DNA from: Holophaga sp. | Lineage (GTDB): Bacteria > Acidobacteriota > Holophagae > Holophagales > Holophagaceae | Assembly: GCA_030691225.1 (NCBI GenBank) | Contig: JAUYES010000805.1 | Coordinates: forward strand, 1-6,566 | DNA: 6,566 nt | Direction of reading: 5' to 3' | Shown here: positions 1 through 5,824 of the stretch, one piece after another | Numbering within the stretch: position 1 is the stretch's first letter | How the letters are laid out: the number at the start of each line of letters is the position of its first letter | Position numbers and translations under genes: made by a program | Notes under the pieces: model-generated | The model's database searches: none | Told to the model about the DNA's origin: nothing | Seen by the model: the letters and a program-made list of their open reading frames with translations, nothing else

Positions 1-1
1 T

Positions 2-1054
2 GACGCGGCCTTCATCGCCGCCCCCTGCTGCGATATCACCGGCAACATGAACGGTATTCATGGCCCGTCGGCCTGCGGTTCCCTGGGCTATGCCTACACC
101 GATGCCCGCTACGCCAAGAAGGTTATTGCCGTCACGGATAATCTGGTTCGCTACCCGGCGTCTCCCATCAGCATTTCTCAGAGCGATGTGGACTACGTGG
201 TGCAGATCGAATCTCTGGGCGACCCTCGCAAGATCGTGTCCACCACTACCCGCATCACGCGGGACCCCGCGGGCCTTCTGATCGCGAAATACGCCGCGGA
301 AGTCATCGAGGCCTCGGGTTTGCTGAAGGATGGGTTTTCCTTCCAGACAGGCGCCGGTGGCACCTCATTGGCGGTGGCCGATAACATCCGACGCAAGATG
401 GCAGCCGGGCAAATCAAAGGCAGTTTCGGCTGCGGCGGAATCACCGGTTATTTCGTGGACATGCTGGAGCAGGGCTATTTCGAAACTCTTTTCGATGTTC
501 AGTGCTTCGATTTGAATGCCGTGGATTCCATGCGCCGCAATGCGGGCCACCGGGAAATCAGCGCCGATCTCTACGCCAGCCCCTTCAATCGCGGCTCTGT
601 GGTCAATATGCTCGATTGCGTGATCTTGGGTGCCACTGAGGTGGACGTGGACTTCAACGTCAACGTCAACACCGAATCCAGCGGCTACCTGCTGCATAAC
701 ACCGGCGGGCACTGCGATACCGCTGCGGGTGCCAAGCTCGCCATCGTCGTGGCGCCGTCCATTCGCGGCAGGCTTCCCATCGTCCGCAATGCTGTCACCA
801 CCGTCACCACACCGGGCGAGACCGTCGATGTCATCGTCACCGAGCGCGGCATCTGCATTGCCGATAAGCACGTTGAGCTTAAAAAGGAACTGCTGCGGCG
901 CAATCTCCCCATTAAGGACATCCGGCAATTCCACGAAGAAATCACTCAGATCACCGGTATTCCCAAACCCGTCGAATTCGATGATGAAATCGTTGCCCTC
1001 ATTGAGTACCGCGATGGTTCCATCATCGATGTCGTCCGCCGCGTCCGCGAATAG
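2..1054 (+). CDS. citF: Citrate lyase alpha subunit (citrate CoA-transferase), 5'-truncated by window edge
   Basis: CitF exchanges the acetyl group on the acyl carrier protein for citrate, giving citryl-ACP, which CitE then cleaves to oxaloacetate and acetyl-ACP (EC 2.8.3.10). It acts in the cytoplasm within the CitDEF complex. The frame is open from base 2, reading DAAFIAAPCCDITGN before the first ATG at 47, so that ATG is internal. About 350 codons are present of a protein that is about 510 residues in E. coli. Family landmarks are GSFGCGGITGYFVDML (about 419-466), ASPFNRGS, VDFNVNVNTESSGYL, TGGHCDTAAGAKL from 701, and a C-terminus YRDGSIIDVVRRVRE that closely resembles the E. coli end. The frame is intact, with no frameshift. 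The citXG start codon lies inside its 3' end. citD and citE are expected just upstream, outside the window. The identification is secure. Confidence 0.96.
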   Translation, partial: DAAFIAAPCCDITGNMNGIHGPSACGSLGYAYTDARYAKKVIAVTDNLVRYPASPISISQSDVDYVVQIESLGDPRKIVSTTTRITRDPAGLLIAKYAAEVIEASGLLKDGFSFQTGAGGTSLAVADNIRRKMAAGQIKGSFGCGGITGYFVDMLEQGYFETLFDVQCFDLNAVDSMRRNAGHREISADLYASPFNRGSVVNMLDCVILGATEVDVDFNVNVNTESSGYLLHNTGGHCDTAAGAKLAIVVAPSIRGRLPIVRNAVTTVTTPGETVDVIVTERGICIADKHVELKKELLRRNLPIKDIRQFHEEITQITGIPKPVEFDDEIVALIEYRDGSIIDVVRRVRE

Positions 1055-2363
1055 CACGACCTTGCAAGCCGGGATTCTGGAGGCTCGGGATGCGCGCCAG
1101 CGTGTCCTAGTGGCGGCTTTAGCCAAGGCTCGGACCGGCAATCAGGTCTCGGTCCTGTTCGTCAGCACCAATATTCCAGGCCCCGATAAGCATCGCCCAG
1201 GATCCTCGGCGCTGATTGTCGGTGCACTAGATTCGCTGCAAAAAACAATCCCTCTGGAAAGCGATGCCCTTGAAAGCGATCTCCTAGGCCCCTTCTGGAT
1301 TGGGTATTCCACCACTCAACCCGCGAAAATCAAACAAAGGACCATCGAGATCGAAGCGGCCCATCCTTCGGCTCGACTCCTGGATATCGATGTCTATGGC
1401 CTCGATGGCATCCAGATAAGTCGGGTCATGTTGGGAGCCACCCCGCGCGCCTGCCTAATTTGCTCGGAGCCGGCTGGCGAATGCATTCGACTGGGGCGGC
1501 ACCAGCCACAGGAAATCCAGCCTCGCGTCGAAACCCTTCTTGAGTCATTCCAAACGGTCCACAAAACTCTGACGCTAGAACGATTGGCAGAAAATCTTGC
1601 TCTGGGCGCCCATTTGGAGCTTCGCGTCACACCAAAACCTGGGCTCGTGGATTCCCACGATAACGGCTCACATGCCGATCTGACCTACGCCACCATGCAG
1701 ACCTCCGCGAATCTACTGCCCATGTACTTCGCGGACCTTTTGAACGGGTTCCAGCAAGGTGTCCCGCTACAAACCTACGTCCAGGCTGGCCTTGAAGCCG
1801 AGGCCCGAATGTTCACCGCCATTCATTCCAATGCCCACAAGGGCTACATCTTCTTATCGGGACTACTCCTGCTCGCCGCCTGTGAATGTGAGGGAGAGAT
1901 AGCACGGCTGCGGACCACCTTGGCGAACCTCGCAGGGCGATTTTTTGCAGGCTTTGATAGTTCCAAAAGCACCAGCGTACGCCTCCGCCACACCGTGGGA
2001 GGCATTCAGGCTGCCACGGAACGAGGTCTTCCCGCCGTGTTCGATCATGGCTGGCCCCGGTATCAGGAGGTCCTGAGCGAAGGCTGGGGCAAGGAAGACG
2101 CCGCGTTCTATTTGATGGCCATCCTCATGCATCAGGTGGAGGACACCACGGCTATCCACCGCTGTGGAGTTGATGGACTCGCCCGGCTGCAACGCGACGG
2201 TGCGAACTTGCAGAGAATGCTGGAACGCCGCCAATCACCACAAAACTGGCTGGCCGAATTGAACGAGGACTATCGCCGAATAGGTCTAACCATGGGTGGC
2301 GTCGCCGATTGCATGGCCCTGGTTTTTGCGCTGCACCTCAGTTTTGCTCCACCCAAGCCTTGA
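1029..2363 (+). CDS. citXG: Fused CitX-CitG: citrate lyase holo-ACP synthase plus triphosphoribosyl-dephospho-CoA synthase
   Basis: This 444-residue protein joins two enzymes for the citrate lyase prosthetic group. Residues 1 to about 175 are CitX (EC 2.7.7.61), which transfers the group to apo-CitD; HPSARLLDIDV (112-122) and TPRACLICSEPAGECIRLGRH (138-158) match E. coli CitX. Residues about 185-440 are CitG (EC 2.4.2.52), which makes triphosphoribosyl-dephospho-CoA from ATP and dephospho-CoA; TPKPGLVDSHDNGSH (201-215), EAEARMF (256-262), NAHKGYIFLSG (268-278) and GGVADCMAL (423-431) support it. A CitXG fusion is known from Haemophilus influenzae. The ATG at 1029 is chosen because the frame further upstream is only a shadow of citF. 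It overlaps citF by 26 bases and has no clear ribosome binding site, so translational coupling is likely. The expected RGEA-like motif near residues 326-330 is missing (QAAT). The 3' end overlaps murD on the other strand. Confidence 0.93.
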   Translation: MSSAASANSTTLQAGILEARDARQRVLVAALAKARTGNQVSVLFVSTNIPGPDKHRPGSSALIVGALDSLQKTIPLESDALESDLLGPFWIGYSTTQPAKIKQRTIEIEAAHPSARLLDIDVYGLDGIQISRVMLGATPRACLICSEPAGECIRLGRHQPQEIQPRVETLLESFQTVHKTLTLERLAENLALGAHLELRVTPKPGLVDSHDNGSHADLTYATMQTSANLLPMYFADLLNGFQQGVPLQTYVQAGLEAEARMFTAIHSNAHKGYIFLSGLLLLAACECEGEIARLRTTLANLAGRFFAGFDSSKSTSVRLRHTVGGIQAATERGLPAVFDHGWPRYQEVLSEGWGKEDAAFYLMAILMHQVEDTTAIHRCGVDGLARLQRDGANLQRMLERRQSPQNWLAELNEDYRRIGLTMGGVADCMALVFALHLSFAPPKP

Positions 2364-3687
2364 CCAGCGCCTCGAAATGATCGCCGCGCTGTTCGAAGTT
2401 CTTGAACTGATCGAAGCTGGCACAGGCTGGGCTTAGCAGAATCTGATCGCCCGACTGGGCAAGCTGAAAGGCCTTCGCCACGGCGGCGTCGAAGTTCCAG
2501 ATGGATTCGTGCGGCAAATCGCCCAGATCCCGCTCCAGTTGTGGAATGGCATCCCCCAGAAAGAGGAGAGATCGCAGCTTGCATTCCAGAGCCTGGCGCA
2601 GGGGCAGGTAGCTTGTCCCCTTGTCTTCCCCCCCCAGCAGCACCACAAGGGGTCCAGGCAGCGCGCGAATGGCCGTTAGGGTGGCATCCACATTGGTGCC
2701 TTTGGAATCGTTATAGGCCTTTACGCCGGATCGCTCGCCACAAAAGGCGATGCGATGGGAGAGTCCCGGATAACTCCGCAGGCCTGCACAAAGCGCCGGA
2801 AGGGTGGCACCTCCGTGATGGGCCAACACACTAGCTGCCAGTGCGTTTTCGACATTGTGATCCCCGGGAATCTGCAATTCGGACCGATGCACCAAGGCGT
2901 TTACGTTTCCACTCACGTCGCGCAGCATCAGAGTTCCAGTTTCATCGCACCAGGCGCCCGGCATGCCGACATCCGACCATCCGAAGCGAGCCTCTCGGCC
3001 CTGCCCCGATGTGGCATAGGTTTCGGTCGAAGGCGTCAAACGCAGATCGCCAGCTTGCTGGCCCTGAAAAACCCGCAACTTGGCATCGAGATAGCCCGCC
3101 ATATTGCCGTGGCGGGCCAGATGGTCTGGTGTCAAATTCAGCAATACCGCAGCTTCCGCGTGGAAATCCCGAACGGTTTCCAATTGATAGCTGGAGCATT
3201 CCAGGGCGAAGCGTGTTCCAGGCGCAGCACCCTCCAGGGCTTCGATCAGTGGGATGCCAAGGTTCCCACAAGCCACTGTTGGGATTCCCGAAGCCTTCAA
3301 CAAATGGGCCGTCAAATCCGTGGTGGTGCTTTTCCCGTTGGTACCCGTGATGGCCAAAAGCATGGCCCCATCCGCTCGGTTGCGCAAAATCCGATGCGCC
3401 AATTCCAATTCGCCAACAACCGAGATGCCTCGCCGCACGGCCTCTTGCACAAAGGGAATGCTTGGCGGAACACCGGGGCTCAACACCACTTCTTCACAAT
3501 CATCCAGGAGCGCCAAAGGATGATCGCCCCAGACACCGGGCACTTCCATCGCCGCCAGTTTTGCGATCAGGGCTTTATCAGGCACGGCCCGCCGCTCGTT
3601 CATCACAACGTTCTTACCGATTTTCGTAAGGTAGGCGGCGACGGAGAGCCCTGAACGCCCTACTCCGATGACAACGATCCGCCCCAT
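2338..3687 (-). CDS. murD: UDP-N-acetylmuramoyl-L-alanine:D-glutamate ligase
   Basis: MurD adds D-glutamate to UDP-MurNAc-L-alanine with ATP (EC 6.3.2.9), a cytoplasmic step of peptidoglycan precursor synthesis. The protein is 449 residues, normal for the family. The order is an N-terminal nucleotide-sugar domain (MGRIVVIGVGRSG, VVLSPGVP at 67-74), the ATP domain with P-loop ITGTNGKSTT (113-122), GNLGIPL (141-147), LECSSYQLE (162-170), NLTPDHLARHG (184-194) and the candidate carbamylated Lys203 in YLDAKLRVF, then GDHNVENALAA (275-285). The C-terminal domain has NDSKGTNVDAT (326-336), LLGGEDKG and LSPACASFDQFKNFEQRG (418-434). The start at 3687 is preferred over an ATG 16 codons upstream (3735): it has GGAGG at 3692-3696, and the protein then begins directly with the Rossmann-like strand. 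The gene lies downstream of murF and mraY but is split from them by an antisense EAL gene, so it probably has its own promoter in 3688-3802. Confidence 0.96.
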   Translation of the reverse strand: MGRIVVIGVGRSGLSVAAYLTKIGKNVVMNERRAVPDKALIAKLAAMEVPGVWGDHPLALLDDCEEVVLSPGVPPSIPFVQEAVRRGISVVGELELAHRILRNRADGAMLLAITGTNGKSTTTDLTAHLLKASGIPTVACGNLGIPLIEALEGAAPGTRFALECSSYQLETVRDFHAEAAVLLNLTPDHLARHGNMAGYLDAKLRVFQGQQAGDLRLTPSTETYATSGQGREARFGWSDVGMPGAWCDETGTLMLRDVSGNVNALVHRSELQIPGDHNVENALAASVLAHHGGATLPALCAGLRSYPGLSHRIAFCGERSGVKAYNDSKGTNVDATLTAIRALPGPLVVLLGGEDKGTSYLPLRQALECKLRSLLFLGDAIPQLERDLGDLPHESIWNFDAAVAKAFQLAQSGDQILLSPACASFDQFKNFEQRGDHFEALVKAWVEQN

Positions 3688-3691
3688 ACTG

Positions 3692-3696
3692 CCTCC
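3692..3696 (-). promoter_or_regulatory. Ribosome binding site deciding the murD start
   Basis: Read on the - strand, this is GGAGG followed by four bases (CAGT) and then the ATG at 3687. The spacing is slightly short but usable. The in-frame upstream ATG at 3735 would put this purine run inside the coding sequence and add 16 residues without similarity to MurD, so this site supports the shorter protein. Confidence 0.65.
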
Positions 3697-3750
3697 GCGT
3701 TGATTCAGTTTTCCAGGAAGAGGGCCAGGGCGCATCTATTCATGTCATGG

Positions 3751-3796
3751 CGCGGAAAAGAGCTTCACGTCAGACTGTAGCCAATGGTTTTCCGCG
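3751..3796. repeat. Perfect 9-base inverted repeat upstream of the EAL gene
   Basis: CGCGGAAAA at 3751-3759 is mirrored exactly by TTTTCCGCG at 3788-3796, with 28 bases between the arms. The right arm ends seven bases before the EAL start codon and overlaps the only purine-rich ribosome-binding candidate (GCGAGGG, 3794-3800). In the EAL mRNA the arms could pair and mask that site; in DNA they could be a two-half-site operator with centres 37 bases apart. Either role is inference. Confidence 0.5.
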
Positions 3797-3802
3797 AGGG
3801 TT

Positions 3803-4540
3803 ATGCAAGATTCTGTCCTTCACAGCATTTTGAGTGGTGAACGCGCAGCGGTCACCTACACGCAATCCATTATTGATCTCAAAACCGGTGAGGTCGCGGC
3901 CGTAGAGTTGCTCACCCGCTTCGAAGATCCAGATGGCCGTATTCGCACGGTGGGCGGCCTTCTTGAGGATGTCACCCTCGCCCCCTCCATGCGTGTGGAG
4001 TTAGATCTGCTCTGCGTAGGGGCCGTCTTCGATGCCCTTGCCAAAACTCCAGTCACCGATCATCTCCTCTTTATCAACCTGCACCCGATGACGTTGGATG
4101 CTCCTGATTTCTGGAAAAAGCTCAGCCCTTGGCTTTGGAATCTTTCCATTCCGCCCCACCGAATCGTGCTGGAGATCACGGAAGCTTTTGCCGGGCACGA
4201 TCTGGACAAGCTGGAAGAATTCGCCCGCCGCCTCCGGACTCACGAACTGCGAATCGCCGTGGATGATCTAGGCAGCGGTGTTGCGAGCCTAACTCACATG
4301 GCCCGACTGGCTCCGGATTTCATCAAAGTGGATCGGTCCTTAGTGCATCAAGCCCATCGCCGCCCCTACCAGGCAGCGCTGTTGAATGCCCTTTCGGTAT
4401 TTGCCGATCGGATGGGCGTGGGCTACATCGCCGAAGGTATCGAAACCGCTGAAGAGCTGCAGGCGGTCGTGGATGCCGATGTTCCTTGGGGCCAGGGCTA
4501 CATTTTCGATGAGCCCGTGCCGCTGCTGCTAAACGACTGA
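3803..4540 (+). CDS. Stand-alone EAL-domain protein, probable cyclic-di-GMP phosphodiesterase
   Basis: EAL phosphodiesterases hydrolyse cyclic-di-GMP to linear pGpG and so lower this second messenger, which usually favours motility over biofilm. The 245 residues are essentially one EAL domain, with no membrane segment, signal peptide, GGDEF or recognisable sensor domain, so it is probably cytosolic. The signature EAL reads VELL (E35). The other expected active-site positions are all present: N92 (FINLHP), E124 and E127 (LEITE), D154 and D155 (AVDDLGSGVASL), K175 and D177 (DFIKVDRSL), E211 (AEGIET) and Q231 (GQGYIF). An active enzyme is therefore likely, although the loop DDFGTG is altered to DDLGSG. 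The ATG at 3803 is preceded by CGAGGG only two bases away, a poor spacing. The gene sits antisense between mraY and murD; its stop is one base from the mraY stop. Its target process cannot be told from the context. Confidence 0.9.
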   Translation: MQDSVLHSILSGERAAVTYTQSIIDLKTGEVAAVELLTRFEDPDGRIRTVGGLLEDVTLAPSMRVELDLLCVGAVFDALAKTPVTDHLLFINLHPMTLDAPDFWKKLSPWLWNLSIPPHRIVLEITEAFAGHDLDKLEEFARRLRTHELRIAVDDLGSGVASLTHMARLAPDFIKVDRSLVHQAHRRPYQAALLNALSVFADRMGVGYIAEGIETAEELQAVVDADVPWGQGYIFDEPVPLLLND

Positions 4541-4541
4541 G

Positions 4542-5630
4542 CTACCGCAATTTCAGCGAGCTGAGCGCCAGGATTGAACACACGATGGCGGTGATCCAGA
4601 GGCGGATCACCACTTTCGTTTCCTTAAGTCCGCCCAGTTCCATATGGTGATGAAAGGGAGCCATCCGGAAGATTCGTTTGCCGCCCCGCAATTTAAAGCT
4701 ACCCACTTGCAGGATCACACTGATAGCTTCCATCACGAAGAGCCCCCCGGCGATGACGAGCAGGAGTTCCTGTTTGATCATCAGCGCCACGGTGCCCAAC
4801 GCACCGCCCAGGCCCAGGCTGCCGGTATCGCCCATGAAAACTTCGGCGGGGTGGGCGTTGAACCACAGAAAGCCCAGGCTGGCACCCGCCATGGCACCCA
4901 TGAAGACACTCAACTCGGCACCCCCGGCAACATGGGGGACAAAGAGGTAGGCCGCCATTTTTACGTGCCCAGCCACATAGGCCAGGATTGCAAACGTCAC
5001 AGAGACAATTAGAATTCCGCCGATGGCCAAGCCATCCAGCCCATCGGATAGGTTCACGGCATTGCTGGTTCCCACCATCACCAACCAGATCCAAGGCACC
5101 AGGAGGATGCCCACATCCGGTCGGAAATTCTTAAAGAACGGTACGGAAAGCTGACTCGTATTCGTGCCCCGCAGCCCGAAATCCAGGATCAAAAAAGCGA
5201 CGAGCAGCGAGATAGCTGTAAGCAACGCCATCTTCTGCCAACTGCGCAAACCGAGGTTCTGTTTCTTGAATAGTTTTTGTGCATCGTCGAAGGCACCCAC
5301 CACTCCAAAGCCCAGGAGAGAAAGCAGAGCCACCCAGATGGGACCGCTCTTTAGCTCACACCAAAGCACCGTGGAAATCAGGATCACACCCAAGATCAGA
5401 AGCCCGCCCATGGTGGGAGTGCCCGCCTTGGCTTGATGGTGCTCAGGCCCTTCTTCGCGGATGTGCTGCCCCATTTTCAGTCGGGTAAGCGTGCGAATGA
5501 CGAGGGGCCCTAGCAATAGAGACAAAAGGAACGCCGTGGCCGCTGCCAGCCCTGCTCGGAGGGTTACATACCGAAAGACCGATACGCCAGGAAGGAGGTC
5601 GCGAAGAGGATAGAAGAGCCAAGGAATCAT
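4542..5630 (-). CDS. mraY: Phospho-N-acetylmuramoyl-pentapeptide transferase (lipid I synthase)
   Basis: MraY transfers phospho-MurNAc-pentapeptide from UDP to undecaprenyl phosphate, making lipid I at the inner membrane (EC 2.7.8.13). The 362-residue protein has about ten hydrophobic segments, as expected. Diagnostic motifs are GTPTMGG (70-76), FDDAQK with Asp115-Asp116, NAVNLSDGLDGLA (190-202), FNAHPAEVFMGDTGSLGLGG with Asp268 (257-276), and APFHHHMELGGLKETKVV with the His triad at 327-329. The catalytic aspartates and histidines are all present. The start at 5630 has no Shine-Dalgarno sequence (upstream reads GGACCTACCT on the - strand), but the N-terminus LFYPLRDLLPG...FRYVTLRAG looks family-like, so I keep it. 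murF lies 194 bases upstream on the same strand, an unusually loose spacing for this pair. The stop is one base from the EAL gene stop on the other strand. Confidence 0.97.
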   Translation of the reverse strand: MIPWLFYPLRDLLPGVSVFRYVTLRAGLAAATAFLLSLLLGPLVIRTLTRLKMGQHIREEGPEHHQAKAGTPTMGGLLILGVILISTVLWCELKSGPIWVALLSLLGFGVVGAFDDAQKLFKKQNLGLRSWQKMALLTAISLLVAFLILDFGLRGTNTSQLSVPFFKNFRPDVGILLVPWIWLVMVGTSNAVNLSDGLDGLAIGGILIVSVTFAILAYVAGHVKMAAYLFVPHVAGGAELSVFMGAMAGASLGFLWFNAHPAEVFMGDTGSLGLGGALGTVALMIKQELLLVIAGGLFVMEAISVILQVGSFKLRGGKRIFRMAPFHHHMELGGLKETKVVIRLWITAIVCSILALSSLKLR

Positions 5631-5663
5631 AGGTAGGTCCGGAAGTGTATTTCGGTATGGAGG

Positions 5664-5690
5664 CTACCGGCTGCGTTCCGCATCCGGTAG
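5664..5690. repeat. Long hairpin 33 bases upstream of the mraY start
   Basis: CTACCGG (5664-5670) pairs exactly with CCGGTAG (5684-5690). After one mismatch, TGCG (5672-5675) pairs with CGCA (5679-5682) around a three-base loop, giving 11 pairs in 27 bases. On neither strand does a T-run follow, so it is a poor intrinsic terminator. Its shape recalls REP-type palindromes, or a leader hairpin or mRNA stabiliser for mraY. The function is unknown. Confidence 0.6.
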
Positions 5691-5794
5691 GTAATTAGAT
5701 TGCCATCAAATGAGGGGCAAAGAACGGTGCTACGCCCACCCGTCTTTTGCACTGCCACCGCTGGATCTCGCATTTCATCCTTCTGCCTGCCTTC

Positions 5795-5821
5795 TTTTGT
5801 GTTTTTTGTGTTCTTTGCGGC
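5795..5821. repeat. 9-base tandem repeat just after murF
   Basis: TTTTGTGTT occurs twice in tandem (5795-5803, 5804-5812), followed by a degenerate third unit CTTTGCGGC (5813-5821). On the - strand this reads CCGCAAAGAACAC followed by AAAAAACAC and AAAAG, and it begins within a few bases of the murF stop. Tracts of this 'gcaaagaacacaaag' type occur, as I recall, between genes in many environmental bacteria; I cannot confirm this here. Confidence 0.6.
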
Positions 5822-5824
5822 AAA

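Larger units (their letters stand above)
3688..3802. other. Divergent intergenic region between murD and the EAL gene
   Basis: This 115-base gap must hold any dedicated promoter for murD (leftward) and for the EAL gene (rightward). I find no convincing sigma-70 -35/-10 pair on either strand. Its main visible structure is a perfect 9-base inverted repeat at 3751-3759 and 3788-3796, next to the EAL start, and the murD ribosome binding site at 3692-3696. Confidence 0.6.
5631..5824. other. murF-mraY intergenic region with hairpin and short tandem repeat
   Basis: This 194-base spacer separates two genes that are often almost touching in dcw clusters. It holds a near-perfect hairpin (5664-5690) and a 9-base tandem repeat (5795-5821), and an A-rich tract (on the - strand) crosses the murF stop codon. 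No gene is convincing here. A 27-codon - strand reading frame (5695-5778) has no recognisable product. Confidence 0.6.

Noticed and set aside
630..1028. Upstream extension of the citXG frame from an ATG at 630
   Set aside because: The extension is low-complexity (Ser/Pro/Thr-rich) and lies wholly within the intact citF frame; CitX similarity begins only after 1029.
365..1141. 258-codon - strand open frame opposite citF
   Set aside because: The sequence is an Asp/Ala/Gly-rich antisense shadow of citF with no recognisable domain.
2755..3654. 299-codon + strand open frame opposite murD
   Set aside because: It is antisense to a secure murD and shows no domain or plausible start signal.
3685..3735. 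Longer murD start at 3735
   Set aside because: It adds 16 residues unlike MurD and places the GGAGG site inside the gene; the 3687 start fits the family N-terminus.
5664..5690. Intrinsic terminator for murF
   Set aside because: The hairpin is strong but no T-run follows it on either strand.
5694..5720. Possible - strand promoter for mraY (TTGCCC, 15 bases, TCTAAT)
   Set aside because: The -10 is good but the spacer is 15 bases and the -35 is weak; not enough to call, though it would place the hairpin at the transcript's 5' end.
5695..5778. 27-codon - strand reading frame in the murF-mraY gap
   Set aside because: It is too short, has no recognisable similarity, and a chance frame is likely.
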